64,000 nt of DNA from Cyanophora paradoxa. Its lineage: Eukaryota; Glaucocystophyceae; Cyanophorales; Cyanophoraceae. A program made the translations under genes and the position numbers. Below, piece after piece: positions 30,901-40,309 of the stretch; position 1 is the first letter of the stretch, and the number at the start of each line of letters is the position of its first letter. The notes under the pieces are model-generated. The model was given only the letters and a program-made list of their open reading frames with translations. It was not told where the DNA came from and ran no database searches. Location of the stretch: contig QPMI01000209.1 of NCBI GenBank assembly GCA_004431415.1, positions 1 through 64,000 on the forward strand, given 5' to 3'.

Positions 30901-33900
30901 TGCTGGCCGGCATCTGGCCCTCCAGCTTCAGGTTCGCCTGTATAGCTTCTATCCCAATCGATCTCAAATTATGTACCGACCAACCAACAGGTACAATGCG
31001 CCACCTGTCGCGCACATTTCGCCTCTCCCCGCGCGCATAGCGCTGCCCATCGCGAGTCTGGAGTTGAGCGCATTCCTCTCATTCGGTGCGCCGCATGCTT
31101 ATTGTTGTCGCTCGATGTGTAGACGCGACCGCTCTGACCGCTGCGCAGATCCCGACATCGTGGCCCAGCGCGGCGCGCCGGCACCTTCCGAGGGCCTCTT
31201 CTTTGCTTGGAGCGTCGTCGGCCCCGGCCCCGCGCACTTCGGGAACGACTCGCTGGCGAACGTGACGGTCGCGAACCTCACCGCTCCGGGAAACTACACG
31301 TTCACCGTCGACGTGACGGACGCGGACGGGGGAGAACTCGCGAGCGCGTCAGTAACCGTTGAAATTATTCTGCTTCCCGGTGCGTGCATGACGAATGTCG
31401 CTGCAGCTTTTTTATATCCAATGCGATTATTAATGTCGGCTGCGCAGTTCTCGTCACCACTGTTAGGGCCGACATGTCCTTCGACGCTTTCCAACTGAAG
31501 TATGCGAATGCGTCCTACAAGGCCGCTCTGCGGAGCTCTCTAGCAAAAGCCTACGGGGTTGTCGAGGGGTTCGTCTCTTAGCCATGCGCGTCGCTAGAGT
31601 ATCGCGGCATCGCGAGTTACTGTCCGAGTCTGCAGGCGCATCGCGGGAATCAGCGCCAAGGCTGGATCCGTCATTTTGAGCGTCAATGTCACGGCGTCGA
31701 GTCTTGCTGAGGCGGAGATGCTACCGCAAGTAGCGCAGGCCTTCACCGTGCAGCCTGTTGCGGACCTGCTGCAGGTCCCCGCGGCCGGCGTCGCTCAGAT
31801 CAACTCCAGCATTCTCGACCGAGGGGAGAACGCGCCGCCGATGCCCATTCTGGTTGGGCCGAAGGACATTGAGGTCAACGGCTCCGCATTCTGGACCGGT
31901 GTGCCGCGGCATTTGCTACCGAAACGCAGTTCGAGCTGCGCGCTCACTCGTATCCTCAGTGCTCGACGGCCGTCAGAGCAGCGATGTAGATGGAGCGGTG
32001 CAGTCGTATGTCTGGAACCTGATTCCGGACCCAGGCTGTCCTCTCACACAGTGCGTTTTTCTGATCCAGTAAAAGCACGTCAGATCTGATGGAATGCGCT
32101 TGCAGAGCGGACCTGGACACTTCTGTTCCCGGTTTCTGCAACGTTACGACCAAGGAACAGGGATTCTGCCAGGTTGGAAGAGGATAGCTGCTGTGCTATA
32201 GTTTCGCCGAGTGCTTATGCTCTCTTTTCGCAGATCGAATTCAACGTGGAAGACTCGGACCTTACCACATCCACGGAACCGATCATCATCAACCTCGTCA
32301 TGAACCCGCGCCAGAACCTCCCGCCCGTCATCTTCGGCACGCGCAAGGTCAAGGCGCGCATTGGCGCCCGCCTGGCATCGACGTCCCTCAAGCTCGAGCC
32401 GCGCATCGCCGACCAAGACGAGGATGGTGCGGTGGCAGCGCTGGGGCATTTCCCACTGTAAACTTTTGATTTGCTGACGCGGGAGCTCCCTTGCAGGGTT
32501 TATAGCGTCCGTGAGATGGGAGCAGGTGTTTGGGCCTGGCAACGCAACCCTGAAGTCCAGCGGCCAGACTGCGGTCGAGGTGATGCCGACTTTTGTGCCG
32601 GCCTTTTCATGGAACTTTAACTTTAATTGTGTTAACTTCAATTTCACGTGCAACGGTTCCGGGATTGATATCGAGTGATTCGGGCGCACTGTCCTCAGAT
32701 CTCGGGGCTGACAGCGGGCAAGTGGCGATTCCGCGTCACCGCGACGGACAACGGCGTAATGGGAGTACTGCGCCCCTTGAGCTCCAAGGCCGACTTCGAT
32801 GTTGAGGGTGCGGGAGGTTTTGCACGGGGTTGCGTTCCTGGAGCTAAGCTCGCCCACGCTCAGTCTCTTCGACGAGCGTCGTGGACTCGGTGGACCCCGC
32901 GACGGCGAAGGCCGCCGGCGAGACGGTGCGTCTTCCAGTTCTCAAGTGACTGTCAACTGTGCGCGGCAGAGCGGCTGACTTGAGCTTGCCCGCGCCTCAG
33001 ATTGCGACCGCTGTCGCTGCCAGCGTGGCTGCGAGCGTCGCGATTGCTGTGGCGGGGAGTGTGATGGGAGCCGTGGTGGGAGCGTCTGCTGGCGCCGGAG
33101 CGGCTGCTGGGGCGGCCGGGGCAGCCGCCGGCGCTTCCGGCGCGGCTGGCGCGGCTGGGGCCGCTGGCGGTGCAGCGGGTGCGTTTGGCGCGACGGGAGC
33201 TGGTGGCGGCGGCGGCGGCGCTGGACAGGGCGACGCGCCGAATCCAAAGGTCGAAGGTGACACGAACACCGGAACTACGGTGAGCATTCGCGAATTTTCG
33301 GCGCCGTTTTCGCGTCGTCGGCATTGAATTTGACGTCGATGCGTGAATGCGCCTTCCGGCAGACCCTCATCAATCAGACGCAAAAGATTGCGGTCATTGG
33401 GGGCATTGCCGGCGAAAACGTCCCAGAGTCTTACAGAGCGATGTCTGGCGCCCTCGGCACTTTCATGCTCCAGGTTCGCATTTCAAGTTATGGCTGCTCG
33501 AATGCACGAGGTGCTGACATGGGCCACAGTTCAATGTCGTTCCTTTGGACGGCTCGGGCAATGGAACATCGGCCGCCCCCACGCCGACGTGAGCACATTT
33601 CGTCTTCCACTCGCCTCGCAGCGCGCTTATTCGTCCTGCGCAGGCCCGTGCCCCGCCCGGCTGCTCGCAAGATGCTGCAGGCCGTCGCGACAGCGGCGAC
33701 GATGAGCGCAAGCGAGATGGCGCGGAAGGCCTTCCAGAGCGCAATGCTGTACGGCTTCGGGATCCTGGCGATCGTGTCCCTTTTTCACCTGCTGCTCCAT
33801 CTCGTTGTGGTCCGCTGGCTCAAGAAGCTCCCGGGGCTCCCCGGCAAGCTCGGTGCGCACACTCTCTTTTTATGAAGCTTATGACCCTGATTAAGTCTGC

Positions 33901-36900
33901 TGATTGCTTTCCGCCGCAGCGTTCCCGTTCCCGGAGCTCTCGGTGCTCATGAGCGTGTACCAGCCGATGGCGATGGCGTCCGCGGCGTACCTCCCCCTCG
34001 CCCCCGCCGGCGTCCAGGCGGGAATCATTATATTTTTGGTGCGTGGCTCACATTTTACAAAGTGTTGCCGCAGCCTCACCAATCCGGCCGCCGAGGCAGA
34101 TTCTCGGCTGCGTGGTCGTTCCGGCCCTGTTTCTATGCGTGCTTGTGTACCGCATTCGGAACGACCGGCTTCTCATCTACGAGCCGAACGAGCCGATCTT
34201 TCAGGTCCAGCCGTTTCCACGCTGATTTTGATTTTGCTCTGACCCTTGTCATCGTTCGCGAAGACATTCACGGGCTCGCGTGCCCCGGACGTTGTCTGGG
34301 AGGAACTCCGCGAAGCGCAGCGGGGGAGGATCGCCATAGGCAGATACCGTCGCCCGGGCGAGCGTGTATATGGATTCGAGGACGCGACGGATGTCGGGAA
34401 ACCGAAAGGCCATGGGGGGAGCGACGCGACATCCGAGCGGAGCGGTGGACTGCTCGAGGAGCTCGATGAGAGCGGCTTCGAAGCGGATGGGCGCGCTCGC
34501 CCGCGGACAGTCGCCGGGCGCATGGGCGCTCGAGTTCGCCGCGCGGTCACGCGCTTCGCTATTCGCTTCGGAGACGCTATGGAGGTTTTTTTCGAGAAGG
34601 TTTGCCGTATTTCTACAGTTGTATACATCTTTATATGTACAGCGTCGCGCCTTCAGCTAAAGTCCTTTCGCGCACAGCTGGACGCTGTGATGTTCCGGGG
34701 GAACTGGGTGGTCAACCAGCACGAGTACGGAAACCGAGCGAAAGCTTTTGCAGACGGCTGGAACGTGCGTTGGCGTCGTTCGATCACTTTTCAGCGCAAC
34801 CGCGACGCGACGAAAGCTGACTGGCTTTCGTCAGATTCTCTACGGGGACTTCACCGACAAGCAAATGGCGTTTCTGACGGGTGTCCTGGCTCTCGTCCGC
34901 CAGCTGCTGAGCGTGATCATTGTCGGCGTCATGTCGGCTCAGCAGGCGCAGAGCAGCGGCAGCGGCGGCGAGGACAATGTTGTCAGCGGCGCGCTCGCGT
35001 CGGTGGGGGAGTCGTTCACCCCCATGCTCCAAGTGACGCTGCTTTTGGGGATCAACGTCTTCACGCTCGTTCTGCACATAATCGCCCGCCCGTTCATCTG
35101 CCGCTGGTTTGTGGGCTAAAGCTAGTTGTAGAATAATGCGGGCTTCTTTCATTTTCTGACGCCGATTTTCTCCGGGGATCCAGGGTCGGCATTGTGGAAG
35201 GCTTCACTCTGTTCGAGGAGTCAATCATCATGCTCGCCATCCTGCAGGTCGACCTCGGGTGGGGCTGGGACGCCGGTGAGCGCTTTCTGGCTCGTTGGCG
35301 CTTGGATCGTATCGAAGCCCTGCGCTTATCATGATCCGTTCGAAGGCGTGATCATGTTCCAAGTCGCGATGGTCATGAGCTTCATCCTGGTGGCCGACAA
35401 CATGCTCGGCAAGCTTCAGCTGCTGGGGGCGCTGATACAGAAGCGCATGGTAGTTGTGAACGCCATCCAAAAGGCGTCCAGCGCTGTGTCGGACGCGGTC
35501 ACCGGTCGGGTGAGGGCGTTGCGCGTCAACTGCGCCGAGTCGCGCATCGCTCTAGAGCTCCTCGCCAGCAAGTGAGTTGATCGCGCGATCCGTGTAGTGC
35601 GCTGGCAATTCGCCACGTTTCTGAATTTTTCTTTATGCAGGACTCGCAACGCGTGGACTATCATTGCTGACGTCGAGTGGACGCTGCGGCCGGATGCCTC
35701 TAGTCTAGGCCAGAAGGGCAGCAGCAAAGCGAAAGATGGTGATGGTTCGAAGCCGACAAGCACCTCGGTAGACATGGAATCGCTGTATCGGTGCGCTGTA
35801 CAGAAGCGCCGTTGTTGGAGACAGCTCACTGTGCCAATGGATGTCGTGCTGATCGCCCTGCAGATCGCGCTACGACTCCATCCTCCTCGGGCTCTTCTGC
35901 GCGCTCCAGAGGACCCCGGCAGCCGTCGACGGGACGACCAAGCTGCACATATCCGTGGCCGAGGAGAACGAAGAGGGGCTGCATGGCGCCTTGGAGAAGG
36001 CGCTGAGCGCTCTCAGAGAGCTCAGGCAACAGAAGCGGAGGGAGGATGCGGAGGCAGCTGCACGGATGTCTGTGATGCAGCGCATCCGCCAGCTGTTCGG
36101 CAAGAAGAAAGCCGAGGGAGCAAGGCAGGCGGAGACCGTGGGTCCTAAGCCGCGTCCTTTGAACCTCCCTGCACTCGCTCACGGCGAGGACGAAGACAAA
36201 GCCGGCAAGGGGTGCGAGTCAGGCGAGGCGGAGGCGAAGCTTCCCGCCGCGCTCAAGCGGCTGAAGAACGACGTCGCGCTCAACGAGCTCCTGGGCAAGC
36301 ACGGCCTCTTCTCGGAGGAGGAGCGCGCGGCGGAGCTCGAGCGGCGCAGCAGGGAGCTCGAGCGCCTCGCGGAGCGCGGGCGGCTGCAGGGCGACCGCGG
36401 CCGCACGTGCAGGCTCAAGTCCCAGTGGGAGGCGGCGGACAAGGCGCGGGTCCGGCAGATGCGCTACTGGCGCGGTGTCGTGCGCGAGCTGTGGCGCTTC
36501 GGCGACGTCGAAGTGTTGCCACCGGCTGCTGCTGCGAGGGACGGTGCGGGCCACAGATCGCCCGCGGAAGCGCACCGCGTCCACGGCGCGCTCCACCGCG
36601 CGCGGTCGATGTCTGCACCGGGTCTCACCGCCTGGACTCTCCCCGACTCCGCGGAGCCCAATATTGTGCTCCTCGACGAGTCTTCGCTTGGAAGCCAGTC
36701 CGGATCCGCGCAATCGGGCGCGAATCCCTCACGGCGCAACTCGCTGCCGCCCGTCGTCGCCGCGTATCCACCCGACCTCCACCTGCCGTCCACCGCCTCT
36801 GACTTAGTCGCACCTCGTTCCCACCTCTCTCCCCGGGACCAGCCCTTGAAGAACGCGGCGGCCCGCCCGGCCTCGGCCCTCGCGCTCGGCTCCGGCGCGC

Positions 36901-37223
36901 TGCAGCTCCCCGCACGCACCCTGCCGGATTTCGCGACCCGCAAACCCGCCCCCCTTCGCCCTCCACCGGGCATCGTGGCCGCAGTTTCGGACGCGCGGAC
37001 TCCGCCGCTGCTGGCGGCCACGTCGAGCGGCTCCATGGACGGCGGCGAGGCCAGCGGTGCCCAGCCGGCCGTCTTGGAGTCGGCCCGCTCCTTTGATCCG
37101 GCGTCGGCCCCGGGGCCGCCCCCTCGCTCGGTTCCGGGCCATGCCTCCGGCGACGGCCACCCGCTCGCGCTTCCTCCAGCCTCTAGCATCGATATCGTCT
37201 CCTCCCCTTCTGATTTTTACTAG
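17906..37223 (+). CDS. Giant LamG / super-repeat / IPT / TRP-like membrane protein
   Basis: Probably one multi-exon gene. The start is uncertain: ATG 18176 opens the LamG region, but the same frame upstream encodes a hydrophobic stretch (IVVHVLVVACFLGPLSL, about 18045-18095) suited to a signal sequence, so ATG 17906 or 17855 is preferred. Order: LamG/concanavalin-like head (18176-19900, e.g. WTHVAVSLIADGTEAVASIYVDG); Cys-containing modules (20000-23900); five-fold super-repeat (24325-30030); IPT/TIG (YPDVGPMTGGTRVTLTG, near 30520); PKD/REJ-like domain (31160-31375); SEA-like segment (31470-31800); Ala/Gly tract (33000-33230); about six membrane spans (33740-33830, 34010-34180, 34860-34940, 35020-35100, 35200-35260, 35350-35420); coiled coil (35955-36470); Pro/Ser-rich tail to TAG 37221-37223. 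The layout resembles protist TRP-like receptors with large ectodomains. Introns are GT-AG and longer and less GC-rich than next door. It could be two adjacent genes, but no internal stop/promoter break is evident. Confidence 0.62.
18513..19147 (+). other. Long microsatellite-bearing intron of the giant gene
   Basis: Lies between exons ending ...SDVDFAL and starting VATGGALRVERAG, and ends CTGCTCGCAG. It contains two tandem blocks of about 130 bp (about 18697-18824 and 18836-18957). Each has CCTCCTGTCTGC, CTCTGATCCTGCCC, then a poly-C run and a (CA)n run, a clear tandem minisatellite duplication. The donor is probably GTGCGCCCCGG. Confidence 0.65.
27779..28278 (+). repeat. Recent intragenic duplication, copy 1
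   Basis: Nearly identical to 28924-29423 (about a dozen differences by eye over 500 bp), covering most of one B module and one A module of the super-repeat. Much closer than any other pair of units except in parts of the A module, pointing to a late duplication or gene conversion. Confidence 0.85.
28924..29423 (+). repeat. Recent intragenic duplication, copy 2 (mosaic)
   Basis: The B part matches 27779-28040. In the A part most diagnostic positions instead match the unit at 26915-27110 (CATCGCCGAC, GGCGTCGCGCAG, GCCGTCGTCGAC, GACGCGGCG, CTGTCGCCG, CTTCCAGATG), but CGCTTCAGCC again matches copy 1. That mixture is the mark of gene conversion. Confidence 0.75.
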
Positions 37224-38429
37224 TTGTGCGTTAATGTTAGTGATTCGGCTTCCATTGCCCGAACAGTTGCGCTTCCGCCAACCTCTAGTATAGCCAGCTC
37301 TAGCATCAGTGATCCAATTTCCAGATCTAGATTACATAGTTTAAGTTTCCTGCCTGAGCTTGAACTTCTGCTGGCTGGAGCCGACTTAGGGAATCGCGTT
37401 CTCCCCAGCATCTCTCTCTCTCTCTCTCTCTCTCTCTTATAATGATATATATATTATGAAATGTAAGAAACATTTGTGCCCTTTCGGCTTCTCCTTCTCC
37501 TTCTTTTTCGTAGTTCATCTTTTCGAATCTAAACATCACACTATGGCAGTAGTTTCGTATTTTCCTTCATGGTCATGCGACTTGCGATTCGTGACAGTCG
37601 TTAGCTAGTTTTCAATGAAGAGTTGTTTTAGCTTCCCATTGTGTCGGCTTCTGACTAGGTGAATGTCTGTACAGCGGCTCTCATATTGGAAATGGAAATC
37701 TTCCTTGGTGCCTAGCTTGTCTGTGGACCTCGCGCGCGATCTAATAGGTCCGAAGATCTGTGTCGGGGAAGACGACGTCGACATATTTCGTTATCTCTCC
37801 CTCGAGCTTCGGATTGTCCCTTCCCGAGTTCTTCATCTCTCTTCAGCCGGCCCCTCATGATCACCGCCGGCGCCACCGCTTCGAATTCACCATTGAAGCG
37901 CTAGCTATAGCGGCCTTGAAGCCAACTGATCATAAACGCCCCGGCCCTTGAAGTCTGCGAAATTTTATATAATTAAACATTAGAAGTGGTCCGGGGCATC
38001 GGGAGCTACTAGAGCTAGTGCGAGCAGCTCAACGGCAAGCTGGGCTACCAAGCAGAACATCATGGCATGGAAAAATTCTTCAGGCTCGGCCCTGGCCATG
38101 GGCACAGATCTATAGCTATATAGCTAGATCTAGAATTGATAATGAATGAAGACGTCCGAGCCTTCGAATTCTGAGTCTTCTGAGTACCGAAGTAGTACTA
38201 TCCGGATCCTTCAGTGGTCCTTCAGTGATGTTATATAAATTTGGTCCTTCAGAAGCTAATCATGAGCATGAGCTGCTAGCGCTTAAGTCCTCGAATTCGA
38301 ATTCTGATCATGAGTCTTCTAGAAGAGTCTGCAGCTTCACCTTCCAAGAGGCCGCCGCGGCGACCGTCACGCGCTCAAATTCAAACGCAAAATCGTTGAG
38401 CTAATGAAATGAACATGAAATCCCTACTC
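37224..38429. other. AT-richer spacer between giant gene and retrotransposon
   Basis: No gene is seen in about 1.2 kb. It contains a (CT)n microsatellite at about 37411-37437 followed by TATATATAT, and several short palindromes such as TAGATCTAGAATT and GAATTCGAATTC. It presumably contains the 3' UTR and poly(A) site of the giant gene. Confidence 0.5.
37411..37437. repeat. (CT)n microsatellite
   Basis: About 13 consecutive CT dinucleotides directly 5' of TATAATGATATATATATTA. A simple sequence repeat without other context. Confidence 0.9.
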
Positions 38430-38558
38430 ATTAACTCACTTGGCTTAATTCTCGCGCGCGATAGACTCAGAGATCTGGATCAGGATCGTATGCTGGAGAT
38501 ATCTGATTTCGAATATACTGCCGGCCGTACACTCTAGTTGAATACAATTGGATGCCTG
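38430..38558 (-). repeat. Split direct repeat B, outer copy
   Basis: Shares 129 bp with 38828-38956, from ATTAACTCACTTGGC to ATTGGATGCCTG. It forms the 3' end of the element on its coding strand; flanking DNA lies at 38429 and below. Confidence 0.9.
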
Positions 38559-38663
38559 AATAGCGATCAGGGGGCTGCAAACGAGGCTAAGGTCTACATC
38601 AAGACCGACAGCTACGAGGGTGCTGGCCTCTGGGCGCCTCAAGGGACGGTGTGGGCGGGAAAA

Positions 38664-38829
38664 CGCGAAATGAGGCGGCTCGGACGCCGCGCTTGTTTGC
38701 GAAAACGCGTATGGGTACGCCAGTACAAGTTGACTACTTGGATCAAATTCGGAGTTTGAGACTTAACTGCAAAATTCAGGGCTCGAACAGCCGGCTCGCT
38801 AACCTCAGTAAATCTACTTTACTACCCAT
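38664..38829 (-). repeat. Split direct repeat A, inner copy
   Basis: Shares 166 bp with 43758-43923, from CGCGAAATGAGGCGGCTCGG to CTTTACTACCCAT. Directly abuts the inner B copy, forming the contiguous B-A block expected of the circle junction. Confidence 0.9.
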
Positions 38830-38956
38830 TAACTCACTTGGCTTAATTCTCGCGCGCGATAGACTCAGAGATCTGGATCAGGATCGTATGCTGGAGATAT
38901 CTGATTTCGAATATACTGCCGGCCGTACACTCTAGTTGAATACAATTGGATGCCTG
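38828..38956 (-). repeat. Split direct repeat B, inner copy
   Basis: Second copy of the B repeat. It contains the stop codons of both the recombinase frame (38843) and the reverse-transcriptase frame (38932). Confidence 0.9.
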
Positions 38957-40309
38957 TGGCCAGATAGAGGAGCGGAGGCGGAGGATGGATTCTGGGGGAG
39001 TGCGAATATAGACCAGGAAGGCGTCGCTCTTCCAGCGACCAAGGAGCTGAATGGCGTAGGCCGGCATGCCGGCCTCCGCGGCCGCCGTCGCCGCGCCGAT
39101 TCGGAAGGAGTGGGGCTGAAGGCGCTGGGCTGCAGGAACTTTTGCAGCGACGAGCCAGGACGCGAGGGCGGCCGAGAAGGCAGAGCGATGGAGGGGCCGC
39201 CCATCGCCGTGGCAGAACAGGAAGTCGCCCGGGCGGTGGGCGAAGGCGTCGACAAGGCGGCGGAGGGCGCAGTGGGCGCACACGGGATCGTCGACGTGAG
39301 GCAGGTCGACGTCGACGCCACTCCGAGCCTGGTCGGTCTTCGAGGCCTTGAGGCGGAGGCGGGCGAAGGGCGGGGTCGCTGGGGATTCGTGAAAGGAGAG
39401 ATCGCGGCGGAGAAAGAGGCGGGTGGGGTCGGCAGGAGAGCGTGTGGCGCAGATTTCGCCTGCGCGAAGGAAGCCGAAGAAGGCCGTGGAGAAGGCGGTG
39501 GCGAGGAGGAGGGAATCGTGGGGGCCGTTTGGTTCTGTAAAAGAGTGCTGCAGGAGGCGGGAGAGGATCTCGGGAGTGATCGGGAGGCGTCGAGGGCGGT
39601 CAGAGGCCGGAGAGGCGTGCTCAATGCCCTTGAGGGCGCGCTGGAGGCGAGGGGAGGAGGACATGAAGGTGCGGAAGCCGGAGTCGACGTGCAAGGACTG
39701 CACGGCATACATGTAGGTGCGGACGGAGCTGGGAGCGACCCGCTTGCGGCAGGCGAGGTGGGCGGCAAAGAGGACGAGAGTGCACTCGTCGGCGGGGAGG
39801 AGAGAATGGGGTCTGGAGGAGGAGAAGAGGCCGAGATCGAGGCAGAATTCGACGAACTGGTTTTGCACGGAGGTATAGGACTGCTGGGTCCTCGCGGCGA
39901 GACCGGCGCTGTACAGGGCTGCGGCGGCGGCAACGAGCCCAGGGTCTCGGGCCACTGCGGGGGAGTCGGCGAGGAAGCCGCTGACGGGAGCCGCTCCCGA
40001 AAGACGCCGATCTGCAGGCGAGAGAGCGGGTCGGCGAGCGTGTTCTGGAGGCCGGGAACGTGCTCGGCGCGAAATTCGAAATGGTAAAGGGCGGAGAGGC
40101 GGTACAGGGAGCGGAGGAGGGGAGCGAGGGCCGGCCGCGAAATGCGGCCGCCGGAGAGGGCATGGAAAACGGGTTGGCAGTCGGTTTGAAAAATAATTCG
40201 CTGCTGCTGCCAGCTGGGACCCCAAGTCGCTGCAGCGATGACGAGGGCCATGAGCTCGCGCCAGGGCATGCTGCGAGGCGTGTCCTCCGGCCACGACCCG
40301 TAAGTCCAC
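38843..40309 (-). CDS. Retrotransposon tyrosine recombinase
   Basis: Phage-integrase-type recombinase that would insert the circular cDNA. Visible: an N-terminal SAM-like core-binding region (ARTQQSYTSVQNQFVEFC, then PSSVRTYMYAVQSLH), then the catalytic domain with the first Arg in FFGFLRAGEI, the H-x-x-R box in LQPHSFRIGAATAAAEAG and LLGRWKSDAFLVYIR supplying the tyrosine. All four main catalytic positions are therefore present. The frame has no good ATG at its upstream edge (a GTG lies at 40309) and the conserved part begins near 40010, just where the RNase H homology ends in another frame. It is therefore probably made by frameshifting or reinitiation after the RT-RNase H protein. Stop TAA inside repeat B. 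Confidence 0.88.
   Translation of the reverse strand: MDLRVVAGGHASQHALARAHGPRHRCSDLGSQLAAAANYFSNRLPTRFPCPLRRPHFAAGPRSPPPLPVPPLRPLPFRISRRARSRPPEHARRPALSPADRRLSGAAPVSGFLADSPAVARDPGLVAAAAALYSAGLAARTQQSYTSVQNQFVEFCLDLGLFSSSRPHSLLPADECTLVLFAAHLACRKRVAPSSVRTYMYAVQSLHVDSGFRTFMSSSPRLQRALKGIEHASPASDRPRRLPITPEILSRLLQHSFTEPNGPHDSLLLATAFSTAFFGFLRAGEICATRSPADPTRLFLRRDLSFHESPATPPFARLRLKASKTDQARSGVDVDLPHVDDPVCAHCALRRLVDAFAHRPGDFLFCHGDGRPLHRSAFSAALASWLVAAKVPAAQRLQPHSFRIGAATAAAEAGMPAYAIQLLGRWKSDAFLVYIRTPPESILRLRSSIWPQASNCIQLECTAGSIFEIRYLQHTILIQISESIAREN

Noticed and set aside
38932-40000. Continuation of the RT frame past RNase H as an extra domain
   Set aside because: This part is Ser/Pro-rich and lies in a different phase over the well-conserved recombinase; it is best explained as a frame kept open by composition.
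38936-40087. Plus-strand open frame of 383 codons across the recombinase region
   Set aside because: Gly/Glu-rich antisense of the recombinase, no motif; the recombinase frame is supported by catalytic residues.
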